Under the pieces are notes generated by a model, which was not told where the DNA came from, did no database searches, and was given only the letters and a program-made list of their open reading frames with translations. Of a stretch of 64,000 nucleotides of DNA, positions 30,980 through 43,841 are shown in pieces; positions within the stretch are counted from its first letter, which is position 1, and every line of letters begins with the position of its first letter. A program made the position numbers and the translations under genes. This stretch comes from Molossus alvarezi. Taxonomy: Eukaryota; Chordata; Mammalia; Chiroptera; Molossidae. The stretch covers positions 89,724,348-89,788,347 of the forward strand of contig CM073887.1 in NCBI GenBank assembly GCA_037176705.1, written 5' to 3'.

Positions 30980-31715
30980 AAAAAAAAACACACAACTATT
31001 CCTTATCTCAAATTCATAAAGATATTCTCTTTGTATTTTCTTATAAAACATTAAAAACATTTTTTGTCACATTTAGGTCCCTCATGATTTGTTTATGTAA
31101 GTGCCAAGCCAGTTGTTTCATTTTCCTCAATGATCTACAATGCAAATTGTATCACAGACTTAATTTCTACATGTGTGTGGCAGTCTGTGGATGAGTAAGG
31201 ATTATGTTCAGTTGCTTCAACAAGATAGAAGTGTCCTTTTTTTTTTTTTCATGTTACCCAGACAGCCTAGGTGATGTGACATTCTACACACATCTTCTAC
31301 ATTGCTTTGCTTTGAAAGGGCTTGACCTCATGGTCCCATCTGATGACTTTTGCATTCCAAGTAGCAGTAGGAAATGAAGGTGATAAAGAGAAAATGAGCA
31401 AACACACTCAGATGATTCCAGAAGGTGACACATGACATGTTTGCTTGCATCCTATTGGCCAGAGCTGGGAATGGGGTCTTTATTCTAGCCATCATGTGTA
31501 CAACTAAAAATTCTATAAGATGTTAGGAGAGTCAGCATTGAGAGATAGCAGCAATCCCTGACAAATCTGTTTCTGGACTAAATTTATCCTGTTCCAATGA
31601 GATACCCCCAATTTTTTTTCTAATATTTAAAATATTCTGTTTATTTATTGGCAAATTAAAATATTAGAAAATGACAAGCAAGAAAATAATCGGCCCTATA
31701 CCACCTACAGAAATG
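30980..31715. other. AT-rich intergenic DNA, nothing recognised
   Basis: No gene, exon or named repeat could be supported here. A T run lies at about 31238-31249. Confidence 0.5.
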
Positions 31716-31728
31716 ACCATTCTATTTT

Positions 31729-31995
31729 TATTTTTTATCTTATTTATTTTTTAATCCTCACCCAAGGATATTTTTCTATTAACTTCAAATAGAGTGGGAC
31801 AGAGAGAGAAAAAGGGAGTGAGAAAGAAACATGTATGTGAGAGGGATACATCGACTGGTTCTTCTCGCATGACCCTGACCAGAGCCAGGGACAAACTGCA
31901 ACCGAGGTACGTGCCCTTGGCTGGGATAGAGCCTGAGACCTATTGGTCCTTAGGCCATCGCTCTACCCTACCGCTGAGCCAAACCACTCAGGGCA
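31729..31995 (-). repeat. Ves SINE (type B)
   Basis: Reverse-orientation type B copy (CCTCACCCAAGGATA at its tail, GCTGAGCCAAACCACTCAG at its head). A perfect 13-bp duplication ACCATTCTATTTT lies at 31716-31728 and 31996-32008. Confidence 0.95.
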
Positions 31996-32494
31996 ACCAT
32001 TCTATTTTCAGAAAACTGTCTATGCTTATTTGCAGATCAGAAGAAAGATCATAGAGATGTTTTATAAGAATTGGACCATAATACATATGCTCTTTCAATA
32101 AAAAGCATTAAGTTTAATTTTACTTGAATTTAAAAGAAGTTGAAGTGAAACTGATGGAAGAGTTGAACTTCAAATAATGTGTCTTGACCACAAGAGAGAT
32201 TACTTCCTAAAATATACCTCTGAGGTTAAACAAAAATTGTGAAAAATATTAAGAGATTGGAGTCATTTTTAATTATACATTTCAGTGGGTTGTGTGTATT
32301 ATTAGCTCCCATGATTCTTCCCATCTTTCCATCTCTCTTGACCCTGCCTCCTCACTTTTGTTATACTGTTATCTTTACATTATCCAGGTTTATGATAATC
32401 ATTTTCTGTTATATAAAAACACAATTGCATTTTGATAATGGGGAAAAAAAATTGAATAAGCATTACTAAGAGAGTCACTTAAAATTGAATCAGG

Positions 32495-32670
32495 CCCCGG
32501 CCAATGTGGCTCAGTTGATTGGAGTGTCATCCTGTACACTAGAAGGTAGCAGGTTGAATTCCCAGTCAGGGCACATACCCAGGTTTTGGGTTCAATGTTT
32601 CTTTCTCTCTCCATTCCTTTCTCTCTGGACATCAATGGAAACGTGTCCTTGGGTAAGAATTTAAAAAATT
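32495..32670 (+). repeat. Ves SINE, internally shortened
   Basis: Head CCCGGCCAATGTGGCTCAG, type A-like middle and type B-like tail (GTGTCCTTGGGTAAG), with an internal deletion. The duplication AATTGAATCAGG / AATTGAGTCAGG lies at 32483-32494 and 32671-32682. Confidence 0.9.
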
Positions 32671-32726
32671 AATTGAGTCAGGAGGCTATTAGGTTAATGG
32701 GACCTTTGGGGCTTAGGCATAGCTTG

Positions 32727-33066
32727 TGCCTCAGTGGTTAAACTGTTGCTAAACTCAGCTCAAGGCTGAGTCATAAACATTCTGGAACTGCTGTATGGAC
32801 ACATAAGGGCTTTACATCCCCCTTGTAGTTTTTACCTCCCTTGTTTGCATGTTGGAACTAACCAATCCCCGTTAACCTGAGCAACCCTCATTTGCATGAA
32901 AGAATTACACTTTGTGATTTTTGCCTTTATAGACCTAGCCCTTCTTTGTTCTCTCCCCAGAGCAGTTTGGGTTGATACCTGTATCTATGTCTCCTGGGTT
33001 GCAACTTTTTTTGCTCAAATAAATGCTCTTTATTCTTGATTATAGCCTAAACTTTTGGGGGTGACA
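32727..33066 (+). mobile_element. Solo LTR, ERV1 (gammaretrovirus-like)
   Basis: A 340-bp element starting TG and ending CA, flanked by a 4-bp duplication CTTG (32723-32726 and 33067-33070), as expected for gammaretrovirus-like proviruses. U3 has an ATTTGCAT octamer (32890-32897), a CCAAT segment near 32860 and a TTTATA box near 32926. U5 side: AATAAA at 33018-33023. No internal viral sequence is present, so the provirus has been reduced to one LTR by recombination. Confidence 0.75.
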
Positions 33067-33089
33067 CTTGTAATACAGTCTAGATTAAA

Positions 33090-33960
33090 ATGACTTCAAG
33101 GCTCTTCACCTTTGATCAAGGTTTCTCCATTGGCTGCTCTTTGTTTCAATTCATCTCTTAATAAACTGAATTTCATTTTTTAGCTGTTTTTTTCAAGAAG
33201 GGCTTTGGTTTTTTTCAAGAATGTCTCTCTTATGCCATTACACTAGGACCATCTTGGCTGGGTATAATATTCTTGGGTCTCACTTTCTTTCCTACAGAAT
33301 GTGGTAGGTTTAGCTCCTTTTTCTTCTGGGAAGAGGTCTGAGGCCAGCCTAAATTTTTCCCCCTCACAGGTGACTTTTTTTGTTTTTTCCTGCTTGTATT
33401 CCTAAAGAAGTCATTTTTCTTTCTTTCTTTCTTTTTTTTAAAAAAATTTGGTGACTTAACTAAGGTATGTCTTAGTATTAAACATTCTGAATCAAGCTTC
33501 TCTGGAACATAATGTATCTTTCAATCTGCAGTTTGGTCTTGTTTTTTCTGCATTAGACATACTTTTTTGTCTCTATTTTTGGTTCTCTTCTTTAGGGGTA
33601 TCAAATAATCCTTATATTGGATCATCTTTGTCTGTGTTTCATTTCTATTAATTCTGATTTCTTAAATCTCATTACCTTATTTACATGCCCTAATTCAGTA
33701 ATTTGAGTTTCATTGAGATCAGTTCTTATTAGTTCTAATGTATTCAATTGTTCTATAATAATTTTTTTTCTCAACTTGTTTCCTTTCCATAAATTCCCTT
33801 GTTTTATCATCCCAACTTTGAGCCTCCAATTTATTCAATTCATGTTCTTATTTGGTCATTTAATATGTGAAGCAGTTGTGAAGATTTTCCTTTTGGAGAA
33901 AGGGGAGGAGCCCTTGTCTTTTGCCCACTGCTTTCTCTCTATTTATCATTAATAATTTGC
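33090..33960 (-). repeat. Old L1/HAL1-like fragment
   Basis: The + strand reads like the reverse of an L1 ORF1 region (for example TCTTGGCTGGGTATAATATT and GAGTTTCATTGAGATCAG). The - strand frame at 33622-33810 is lysine- and glutamate-rich, like a coiled-coil part of ORF1, but is badly broken. The edges and subfamily are uncertain. Confidence 0.45.
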
Positions 33961-34742
33961 TGCCATGTATTTGCATCTATTTCTTGTCATCTTGGCTTGG
34001 TGGCTCTGTCCAAACCTTCTCTGTGCTCTTGTAACATGATAGAGGGGGAGCTTAACTGACCATCTCCTCACTGTTTGAGACCAATCTGTCTTTCCCTTGG
34101 AACAAAGTGAGAGGCTGGATATTTGGATTCTGTACACTCTTTGGTAGTCTGGAGGGAAGGAGGGAAAGAGGAGAGCTCAGCAGAAACAGAGTGTAGTCTT
34201 TGCTGGAATACCTGTGCAAGCTGCTGTCCTGAGGTTCTGATTAATGTCCTGCACAAGGCTCATGTCACCTGATTGGGGCTGGAGAGGAGGGCACTATACA
34301 CCTTCCCAAGGAAGGGGGATAAGCCAGGCTTTAGATCAATTTCTCAAGCTGAAGTGTTGCTCTGGAGCCTTTATTTCCATCAGCTGAGTCAGCTCAGTAG
34401 ATCATGTTCCCTGCTTCCCCTATTTCTCCCCACACATGTTTTAATACTGCTCATTCAGAAGAGGAAGAATATAAGGCACAACTCACATCTGTTTCCTTTC
34501 AGATTCAGGGCACTAGGGAGAATGTTCAGGATCTTGTCAGTTTCTGGGCATTGAGGACAGGGTAGGGAGCAGAGATGTGCTGTGTATTCCTCACCACTCC
34601 AAAACCTTCTGTATCTTTCTTTGGATGCCAAATGTGAAGTTTATTGTATTGGTTTCCCTGTGGTCTCATCTACTTTCATTTTAGGAACTGAGAAAGAGAA
34701 GCTCTGTGGGGAAGCTTTAATCCACAAACTGTATTTGGAAGT
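33961..34742. other. Intergenic, nothing recognised
   Basis: No gene or classified repeat is seen in this stretch. Open frames are under 95 codons. Confidence 0.5.
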
Positions 34743-34756
34743 GCCCTACACATTTT

Positions 34757-34968
34757 ATTTTTTCTTTATTTATTTTTAGAGAGAGAGGAAGGGAGAGGGA
34801 GAGAGAACTAGAAACACCAACGAGAGAGATTGAATGGCTGCCTCCTGCATGCCCCCACTGGGGATCAGGCCCACAACCTGGGCACATGCCCTGACCGGGA
34901 ATCGAACCAGCGACCTCTTGGTGCATGGGTCGATGCTCAGCCACTGAGCCACACTATCTGGGAGGCCC
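34757..34968 (-). repeat. Ves SINE (type A)
   Basis: Reverse-orientation copy. GCACATGCCCTGACCGGGAA and CCACTGAGCCACACT mark its body and head. A short imperfect duplication ending CACATTTT flanks it. Confidence 0.92.
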
Positions 34969-34979
34969 CGGCACATTTT

Positions 34980-36960
34980 TAAAGCAGTGTTTGCTGTTTT
35001 TGGCTTTCACGTCTGACTTGTATCAACGCCTCTGAAACAATACAGGGCAAAAGCAGATCCAAGAAACCTACTCAGTCCTAGCCATGGAGCTCACAAGTCC
35101 CGAGATGTCCCAGCCAGGCAGGCAATCCCTCCCATTTTGTAAAACATGACTCTTAAAAGCAAGAGTTAGGAATTCCAGTCAAATGGCAGTCCTACCAGGT
35201 CAAGGCCTAAACCAGCAGTCCTGGTCTGATGGGAAAGATGATCCAGAGAGAAGGAACCATTTTCTGACTCCTTCTGCCAGGAAGACTGGCCAGAGTTTGC
35301 ACCAGGGCTGGGTGCAGGAGCCATGTGGCACAGGGCGGCAACCAGCAGAAAGCAGCCCTCCGCTGGCCTCCTAGGTTTCTGGCTGTCCCCAGCCCCGGAG
35401 TTCCGCAGTGGAAACTGCATGCTACAGATGGGGCAGGAAGCATGTCGAGACTTAGCCCTTGCTGCCTTCTGCCAGAGCATTTGGCATGGACACCCTGTAC
35501 TAGGGATGCCCTGGAAAGCCCTGCAGATGAGAGCCTCTGCCTTTTTCCATACAAAAGCCTTCTCTAACACACGGGTCCCTGTGTCCCCTGAAAGAGCCTT
35601 GAGACCAAAATTCCCAAGGACACATCCAGGTTTTGTGGAGCCTGATGAAGCTCATAGCATTTGGAAGGCTTTCTTTGGGAAAAAGAATACACAATTATAA
35701 ATACAAGGTTAGGTATGGAAGTAATTATTTCTTCTGAATGAGGAAAGAACAGGCCTGGGAAAGAATTCCATGCAAGGCAGAGGCCTGAAAATGTAAGCTT
35801 CATGTGTCCTACGGGGCCCTCAGGTAATGGGCCACAGAGACACTCACAAGTCCCGGTCCTGGAGTCTACAGGGACTCCTGAGGCAACCCCCCTAGTCCCG
35901 AGCTGCCTGCTAGGAGAAGCCCTACTCCAAACCTGGCCTGGAGGACCCGAGGACGGGGTGGATACCAACTTTACAAGGGATTCCATGTAACTTGTCAGAA
36001 GGTCTTGCCCATGGCTCTGCCCCCACCCCCAATAGGCACATTGAAACCTGGGCCTCCCTGAGGTGGCAGCATTTCTGCTCCTCCAAAGTAGTGTGACCAA
36101 AAATAATTCTCTGGGGAAAAAAAAAATAGGTCAACTGTCCAGTAACCAGAGAGCTAGAGTCTCTCCAAGTGGAGAGGCCAGGTGATGTGCAGCTGTCTGG
36201 CCAGCCCATTTCAGCATGGCCTCCACCCCTGCAGCCATGAGCAGGTGGGATACAAGCAGGTGAGAGGAAGCCCCACGTGGTAACACATTGGGCAGAGACG
36301 AGGAAGTTAAAATGTTGTGCTATTGAGGGGAAATGTGACCTTCAAAGAGCATGAGCAAATTGAGGAGAGAAAAAAATGCTTCACTCTGGCCAAGGCGCTA
36401 AAGGAAGCCATCAGGGAAGGAGACAGTTAACTGAGGAGCAGCCAATCCGCAGGGTGAGGCTTAAAGTGGGAGGGGGCTGCTTTTCAAAGTGAGCCCAGAG
36501 GGGCCATGGGAAGAGTGGGACAGAGAAGGGGCCCAGCTTGGGGGGGGGATCACTCCAACCCCACCCCCCAACAGCTCCATTCCATCTGCTTTATATATTG
36601 GGCTTTCATTTCAACAAAGGGTTCTTCTCCAGCTAAAAATAAGTCTGAAAACCACATCTCTGGGGGGAATTTATTCAGACAGACAAAACGGGTCTGGAAA
36701 AGGCTGCTGCTGGAAGGAATTCAGGGAAACCATTGAGTTGGAGTCAAGATGGTTGAGAGGTAGAGTTTTACCTGGAACCAAGGGGTTGGCTTGGGAGACT
36801 GGAAGAAGTATTTCAAGGGAGCTGAGAGAAATTACTCTAACATGAATTAGGAGTAGAAATAACACTGAATGAGCAATATAGAAAACACACACACACAGGG
36901 ATGGGGCCAGCTGACTGAGGAATGGAAATAGAATGAAGGACCTGATCCATACATAAAACC
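34980..36960. other. Intergenic, nothing recognised
   Basis: Unique-looking sequence. Open frames of up to 178 codons occur on both strands but overlap one another and match no known protein. A 9-base G run lies near 36541. Confidence 0.5.
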
Positions 36961-37029
36961 TAATCTAGACGAACATGTGCCACGGCCCATAACTTACCTG
37001 TTTGGTTCATACTACTGGTTTGCTAAATA

Positions 37030-37113
37030 TTCCTTTTCTGCTTGGCGGGGGGTGGGGAGGGCATACTTCGATGTTTCTCTCTCTCTCTCTCAAATCAATA
37101 AAAACATATTCTT
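37030..37113 (+). repeat. 3' fragment of a Ves SINE
   Basis: CGATGTTTCTCTCTCTCTCT followed by CAAATCAATAAAAACATATT is the tail of a type A copy; the head is missing. Confidence 0.6.
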
Positions 37114-37139
37114 TAAAACAGAATTGGAAATGGTGAAGT

Positions 37140-37318
37140 ACCATGTTCTACCCTACAGCCTACAGAAGGACCACAGACCTGCCAACACCTTAATGTTAGT
37201 GTTGTGTCGGACTGCTGACCTCCAGAACTATAACATAACAAGTCTGTGATTTTTAAAGCCACAAAGTGTGTGTTAATTTGTTACAACAGCAAGAGGAAAC
37301 TAACAGATGACATTGTGT
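37140..37318 (+). repeat. MaLR-type LTR fragment
   Basis: CTGACCTCCAGAACTATAAC, then TTAAAGCCACAAAGTGTGTG and TTTGTTACAACAGCAAGAGG, resembles the 3' end of MLT1/MST LTRs. Confidence 0.5.
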
Positions 37319-37334
37319 CTAATAGGTGCATTCA

Positions 37335-37535
37335 TGTTTGCATTCAAATTCCAGGGCCGCCACTTGTCAGCTGAGTGACCTCAGGTAAGTTACCCGATAT
37401 TCTGTGCCCCAGTTTCTTCATATGCAAAATGAGGATAATCATTATTTCTACCTTACATGGTTATTGTGAGAATTAAATGTGAAACACTCAGAACCATTTT
37501 TGACCCAAAATAAACTTTTAATAAATGTTAGCTGC
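37335..37535 (+). repeat. MIR SINE
   Basis: CCGCCACTTGTCAGCTGAGT, CAGTTTCTTCATATGCAAAA and TGTGAGAATTAAATGTGAAA follow the MIR order. It is followed by a CTG/TTA triplet-rich stretch to about 37566. Confidence 0.82.
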
Positions 37536-37822
37536 TGCTGCTGTTGTTATTATTATTATTTTTATTAAACAATCATCATAAGATTTATTTTCTCCATCTT
37601 GCTTTTGCCTTCCCAACCCTGGACATAGAAATGAAGCTTTAATCAGAAGACAAAGCTTGGCTTCAGAATCACAGATGTTAAGGCTGGACACCAGCATTAT
37701 TCACTTACTTATTCAACCAACTATTAGTTGAGTGTCTGTTATGTGCCAGCCATCTCTTCAGGGGTGAAGAAACAGAAAGGAAGGAGGACAAAGGACTTTT
37801 TCCTTGCATTGCTCTTGTCTTG

Positions 37823-38050
37823 TTTTTTTTTTTTTTCTTTTCTTCCTTTATTGATTTAAGGGAGAGAGGAAGGGAGAGGGAGAGAGAGATAGAAACATTG
37901 ATGAGAGAGAACATTGATTGGCTGCCTCCCACATGCCCCAACTGGGCATTGGGCCCACAACCTGGGCTTGTGTCCTGACCAGAAATCAAACAAGCAACCC
38001 CCTGGTGCATGGGTCGACACTCAACCACTGAGCCACACTGGCCAGACCTC
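37823..38050 (-). repeat. Ves SINE (type A)
   Basis: Reverse-orientation copy beginning with a T-rich tail. ACCACTGAGCCACACTGGCC is at its head. The repeated CTCTTGTCTT on both sides marks the target duplication. Confidence 0.93.
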
Positions 38051-38061
38051 ACTCTTGTCTT

Positions 38062-40640
38062 TTATCAAGGATGAAAATCTTTCCCAGATGTCCCCTAAAA
38101 TCTCCCCCTGGGGTCTCATTGACCAGAAATGAGTCACATGACCAAACAGAAGTTTTGGGATTGCCAAAGGTTGGCTCAGACTAATGTAATGTGTGTTGGC
38201 TGTATTACTGAGAATACTTAAATTCCCTGTTGAAGGCAAGAAAAACAAAAATCAGGCAAAATTTCTAAGATGTGTTAAGTATAGATAGTAAGTTGGTAAC
38301 TGTGAGACATGCTAGACATAGAATACATGAAACATATGGATGTCAAGCATAGAAGAAAGGCATACAAGTAGACAAAAATGTTACTAGTAGCTAGAAAGGG
38401 ATGGAAAAACCAAGTTATAAAGTAAGGATTATGCTAATTCCAGATTGACAGCTGTTGTCCCCAAATCAGCCTCCTTGGCGACCCCCATTATGATTTCATT
38501 CTGGCCCCTCGTGTGCTCTTCCCTAGCTGTCCACAGGGTCACCCACGTGCCATGGTTGTAGCCAGGGTACTTGCCCGTTGTTTCTTCCATAGAGTGTGTG
38601 CTGGCTCCAGACCCATCTGTTTGTTGATCCTCTTTGTTCAGTGTCAATCCCGGTTGTCACAACCACACTGTCAGTGTGGAAGGCTGATGGGAGAGGGAGG
38701 AGGGAAGGACAGAGAGAATGTGAACACTCTGGAACACGGAATCTGGCCAGCGTGCTCCTTCCACACTTCCACACCTTTCCCTAAGTGTGTTCCCTACCCC
38801 AGTTCTTACCCTTGCTTCTCACTGCAAGCTGCACATTAAATCATTAAGCTGGGTGATCTCAAATTGGTCGGCGAGTCCTTCTGTTCATGACCTCTGGACA
38901 GCATGCTCAGTGGATACTTGGAAGTATACAGATACCTTCCCCCACAACAAATAATAATGATTCGGCCCCTAGAGCTGGGTGCGTTGCTCTATGAATAAAA
39001 TCAAAGTCTTGTTAGAAAGGAGGGGACAGTGGCTGTTGGGTAGGTGCCTGAAGTCACAAGAGTTCACTTAGTCTGGTCTTCTGACTCCAGGTCAGAGACA
39101 TTGAGTTCATTTCAGATAAGAGTCCATTTTTCTGATAACTTGCAAATGTGGGGCCCTTAGAACTAGTTCTCGCTGTGAAGTCCCTCTTAGAGGGAAGAGG
39201 AAGGCCTGGCTCACTTCCCGGGATCCTGCTGGACCAGGCTGCCATGACTGTAGAAGTTCTTGAGCCAACTGAACACAGGGGCCGTGTAGTCACTAGTGCC
39301 ACAAAGCTTTGCTGAGCACGTACTACGTGCCGTGGGCATGAGGACAGTGAGGAATGGTTACAGCCTGCCAAACCAGAGTTCAACAGGAAAGCAAACCTAA
39401 ATACTATTAATTATAGTCATTTACAGCTGAACTTGGCCACTCATCCCACCCCTTTAAGAATCTCCCCTCAGCAAAGCAAAATGTGCTGGGAGCCAAATAA
39501 ACAGCTCTCACCCCAGCAATATTAAGCCCAAGTCCTGAGCCAACTTGTGTCACCAGCCCATCCCAGTCTTTCCCTGCCAAACTCCACCTGTTCCCCCTCA
39601 CCTCTGTCTCATTCACTTGGCCTGCCCAGTGTGCCGTGGACTTGGGTTTTCTGTAGGCTTCCAGAATCCTGAGTCCTGACTAATGCTCTCCTTGGCTCCG
39701 CAGTCCCACCACCCTTTCTGCTGGTGGAGCCTGATGGCTCAGCCTGGCTCCCAGCCTCCCAGTATGTGCTCTGTCCTGGCAGCCACTGTGCCCCCAGCCC
39801 ATGCTTCCTAGTGGGACTCGCAGCACCCACTGCCCAGCATCCAGAGGAGGGAGAGGCAGGAGGAGGCTTCCCTGCGGGTGCCATTTGGACTGAGGCTCAC
39901 ACACTAATTTGCTCTCGTCACAGCAGCTACCAACACAAAGGACGGGCCCACCCAAGGCAAGAACACTCTCTAGGAATGAAGCCAGGGCTTGGGAGAGCGG
40001 CATGGACTCTTCCAGGCCTCCACCGAGAGAATGACAGCAGGTCGACTCACATTACAAAAACCCCATCTGCTTTCTCGGCATGCTTCCGCTCTGCCCCGCA
40101 TCGTGGGAGAGAAAAACAAGTACCCCCAGCCGGCTGCCTGGCAGCACTGCCTCCTGATGGTTCCTTGCTCAGCAGACGGCCCAGAGTTGCTTGGAGAGTG
40201 CTTGGAAATCCTGCGCTTGTTCCTCCTAATCACCACCCTGTCCCGTCCCCCGCGGCAGCTGCTACAAATATTAGTCACTCTCCCTACTCCATCCCCCTTC
40301 ACTCTCAGCTGAGGCCTGGGCCTCTTTTTTACAAATAAAATCCATCCATTCAGCCAACAAGCGTTAACTACCGGCCTACTGTGTGCTGGAGCCCAGGGGA
40401 TAAACCAGGCCTGCTTCCTGCCCTCACAGTCTAGTGGAGGGTCACGAAAGTGCGAACAGGCGAGAGATGGGGCAAACAGGCCGTGCAGTCACTGAAGCTG
40501 CTAGGTATGGGCCAGCTTCTAGAGCCCCTACCCTGCCGTCTACCACACGCCCAGCTCAACACTTGTGTCCAACAGTGCCCCCTGGACCATCCTCCCTCTG
40601 GGCTCCAAGAAAGTAGTGCCCCAGCTCTTCCCCAGGGCAT
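38062..40640. other. Intergenic, nothing recognised
   Basis: No gene is supported. A 204-codon open frame at 39724-40338 (+ strand) is GC-rich and lacks any domain. Short old-repeat-like pieces occur near 39295-39360 and 40345-40440 (CCTACTGTGTGCTGGAGCCC). Confidence 0.5.
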
Positions 40641-40656
40641 TTCCTTCCTTTTCTCT

Positions 40657-40840
40657 TAAAAAAAAATTTTGTTTTCTTTATTGATTTTAGAGAGAAGGGA
40701 GAGGGAGAGATAGAAACATTGATGAGAGAGAACACCAACTGATCACCTCCTGCACGCCCCCCACAGGGGATTTGGCCCACAACCTGGGCATGTGCCCTGA
40801 CCGGGAATTGAACCAGCGATTTCTTGGTGTCACACCAGCC
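40657..40840 (-). repeat. Ves SINE (type A), head truncated
   Basis: Reverse-orientation copy with GTGCCCTGACCGGGAATTGA; the tRNA head is partly lost. CCCAGGG...CTTCCTTTTCTC is repeated on both sides. Confidence 0.88.
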
Positions 40841-41694
40841 AGCCCAGGGACTTCCTTTTCTCATATCTTAAGTTTCTCCTTCCCTCCTCCTACCCTCTTA
40901 TCTGACCAATACCCTCAAGTCTTCTCCATCTAAAAAAGCTTTTCTTGACCCCCTTCATGCTAACTCCGTCTTTATCTTTCTCTCCTTCCCTTCCCTGTTC
41001 AATCTCTTGACAGAGCAGTCTTCTGTTAACTCACTCATGTCTTGTGTCTATCAATCTGTCTTTTGTCTCCACGACTCCAAGGAAACTGTTCTTGTTGACA
41101 CTGCCTCTTAATGGCTCAACCCAGTGGCTTCTTTTTCATTCTGCTTCTAGTACGCCCACCCTGCACTGGGCTCCTGCTACTTTCTCTGTATTATTATACA
41201 TACTCATTGAGAGAAAAAGCCAAATATATCAGAAGTACCTAAAAACAGTGGGAAACCCCAACCCCAGCCTCCCATTCCACTCCCTGGGTGGATGCATATT
41301 TTTCCAGGGATAAACAAAAGTAGAGTTCATGCACAGAGTTTGAATTTAAAAACATTTTTTAAGCATGAAAAACTACATCTCATTCTTCAGGCTCTCTCCC
41401 ACCACCTGATTTCCCACAGTGGGGCTGGCTCTGGTACCCACCTTGTGAGGAGTCTTTTTAGCCCTTGAATAGCAAGATCACAAGAGCCAACTCCTGGATA
41501 CCTCCACTGTGGCTTGAGTCTCTGAACTTATGTTCTGCTTCTGGTCCACAGAAATGTTTGTCTTGTTTGAGTGTACCTGCGACTTCTGAATTTCTCCTTC
41601 TCTGCTTTATCTATCAATGACTTGGGCCTTCAAAGCATGAATTTCCAATGGCAATTCTCTTGCTCAGTGAGTGATTCTGCTGAAGCACTAGTCA

Positions 41695-42208
41695 GATCCT
41701 ATTAGTACCATACTCATAAGCCTGCAATGGCTCTCACCTCCTGCCCAGTAAAAGCCTCAGTTCTCATCATGGCCTGCAAGCTCGTACATGATAGGAGCCC
41801 TCTGATTTCTCTCTGCTCTAGTCACACCGGACTCCTTGACATCCCTGGAACATCCTGGCCCACACCTTTCCCTTCCTGGTATGCTCCTCCCCAGATATCC
41901 ACATGGCTTGCTTCTTCACTCTTTGTATTTTTTCTCAAAAGTCACCCTCTCAGTAAGGCCTTCCCTGGGCCATCCTGTGTGAAATTGCAATTCTTCCTAT
42001 CCCTCTCCCATGCTTTATTTTTTTCTCTTTAGCACTTGTCACCCTCTAACATATTGTGTATTTCATTTTTCTTATTTGTCATCTGTGTTCCCCACAATAC
42101 TGTGAACTCCATGAGGACAGGGGTTTGGGACTGTTTGGTTCACTAATGAATCCCCAGAGCCTGGGCACTTAGTAGGTACTCAATTAATACTGGTTGCATG
42201 AATAAAGT
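41695..42208 (+). repeat. L2 LINE 3' end
   Basis: Typical L2 3' sequence: AAAGTCACCCTCTCAGTAAG and GCCTTCCCTGG, CTGTGAACTCCATGAGGACAGG, and CTTAGTAGGTACTCAATTAA. Confidence 0.82.
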
Positions 42209-42336
42209 TGCTGGGTTCATTTAGCAAATACCATGCCTGCACTTAGATCCTTGTCAGTATCTACAGCTCTTCTCAATCACGTTCCAAAGGGATGGCCATG
42301 TCACAACTTAGTCGTTTCCCTATGTCCTTGTTTCTT

Positions 42337-42392
42337 TTTCTTTCTTTTTTTTTTATCCTCACCCGAGGACATTTTTCCATTTTTGTTCAGAC

Positions 42393-42439
<47 letters not shown>

Positions 42440-42592
42440 TGAAAGGGGCACATCGAGTGGCTGCCACCCGCACAGCCAATCAGGGCTGGGGACAAACTGC
42501 AACCGAGGTACATGCCCTTAGCAGGAACTGAACCAGGGTCTCTCTGGACTGCAGGCCGACGCTCTAACCGCTGAGCCAAACCGGCCAGGGCG
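42337..42592 (-). repeat. Ves SINE (type B) with (GA)n expansion
   Basis: Reverse-orientation type B copy. A perfect 15-bp duplication ATGTCCTTGTTTCTT lies at 42322-42336 and 42593-42607. The CT-rich part has expanded into GA repeats (about 42396-42436). Confidence 0.96.
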
Positions 42593-42607
42593 ATGTCCTT
42601 GTTTCTT

Positions 42608-43827
42608 AAAACTCTTTCTTTCCTTGACTTTCCTGCTTTTCAATTCATTCTTTCCTCGTCCCCTCCATGGGTATTCCTTTACCTGACCCTTTAGGACTGA
42701 TTGCCCAGGCCTTTACTGCTCCTTCTTGCCCTTCTATACCTTCTCCCTAGATGGGCTCACCTGTACCCTCCTGTTATCCATTATCCCAAGGGCCATTTAA
42801 GTATTTACAACATCATTCATGGGCCTTAAAAATTAGCCCACTATAATTGGTCAAGCTAATTTGGTGAAGCATGAGATTTAGCTAGTATTGATTTCACAGG
42901 CCTTATATGGCCCAGGCCAGATGTTCCCCACCCCAGTAGAAGCTTGTACCCTCATAGGTCCAGTCCAGCTTCTCTCTTGAGCTCTAGATCCTCATTCACA
43001 GCTACCTCCCTGGTGACCCACCCCTTAACTTAAAAACTTAACTTGTCCAAACTCAACTTGTACCTCACCTTTCTTCAATCTTCCTCTCTCAGCAAACAGC
43101 AACACTGTTTTCCTCTTCTCATAAGCTAGACACTATGGAATTATCTTTGAATACTCATATTCCCTCATTACTATATTAAAGGTCACAAAATCCTGATTGT
43201 GTCCTCAGGGACAGCCAGGCTCTCTTCTCCACCCTCCTGCCACTGTGCTTGTCCAGGGCCTTCTCATCTCCAGTGGATTCTGGCAATAGCTTCCTAACTA
43301 GTCTCCCTGATACGGCTCTCAGCAGCTCCTCGCCCACATCGCACCAGATAACTTCCCAGGAGCCACGTTGGCCATGCATCGACTCGTGGCTGCCCACAGA
43401 GAACTTCTCTGAAGCACGAGTATAACCCTGAACAAGGCAGATGAGGTCCCACTGTCAAGAAACTCAGAGTCTGAAGACAGACACTGAACAAGCAATGACA
43501 GCAGATGGAGACGTGTGGTGATGGGGAAAGTACAGAATATCAGGGGAACAAATAAAGGGGGACCCGATCTAGTCGAAGATCACTGGAGACCACCTTGAGG
43601 GAGAGGCACAGACTAGAAGATGAGCAGGAAGTCTGTATGGGTGGAGGTGGAGAAGGAGAAATATTCTAAGATGAAGAAACAGATTTAGAGAAAACAAGAC
43701 CCATTCCCGGAACTGAGAAGAGCCACAGGTCTTGGGGAGAGTGCGGAAGGACAGGTCGACACCCCCAGTTCATGTTTGCCTCCTCTCTTTTCAAGATCAC
43801 TTTACAATAATGGTACGGAAACGTTTT
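42608..43827. other. Intergenic, nothing recognised
   Basis: No gene is called. 43430-43640 has the look of an ancient interspersed repeat that I could not classify. Confidence 0.45.
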
Positions 43828-43841
43828 AAAGTACATTTCTT

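Noticed and set aside
39724..40338. 204-codon + strand open frame in the intergenic region
   Set aside because: No domain, no conserved motif, and other frames are equally open in the same stretch.
42396..42436. GA microsatellites (also 62548-62589) as independent repeats
   Set aside because: They are expansions of the CT-rich 3' part of reverse-oriented Ves SINEs.
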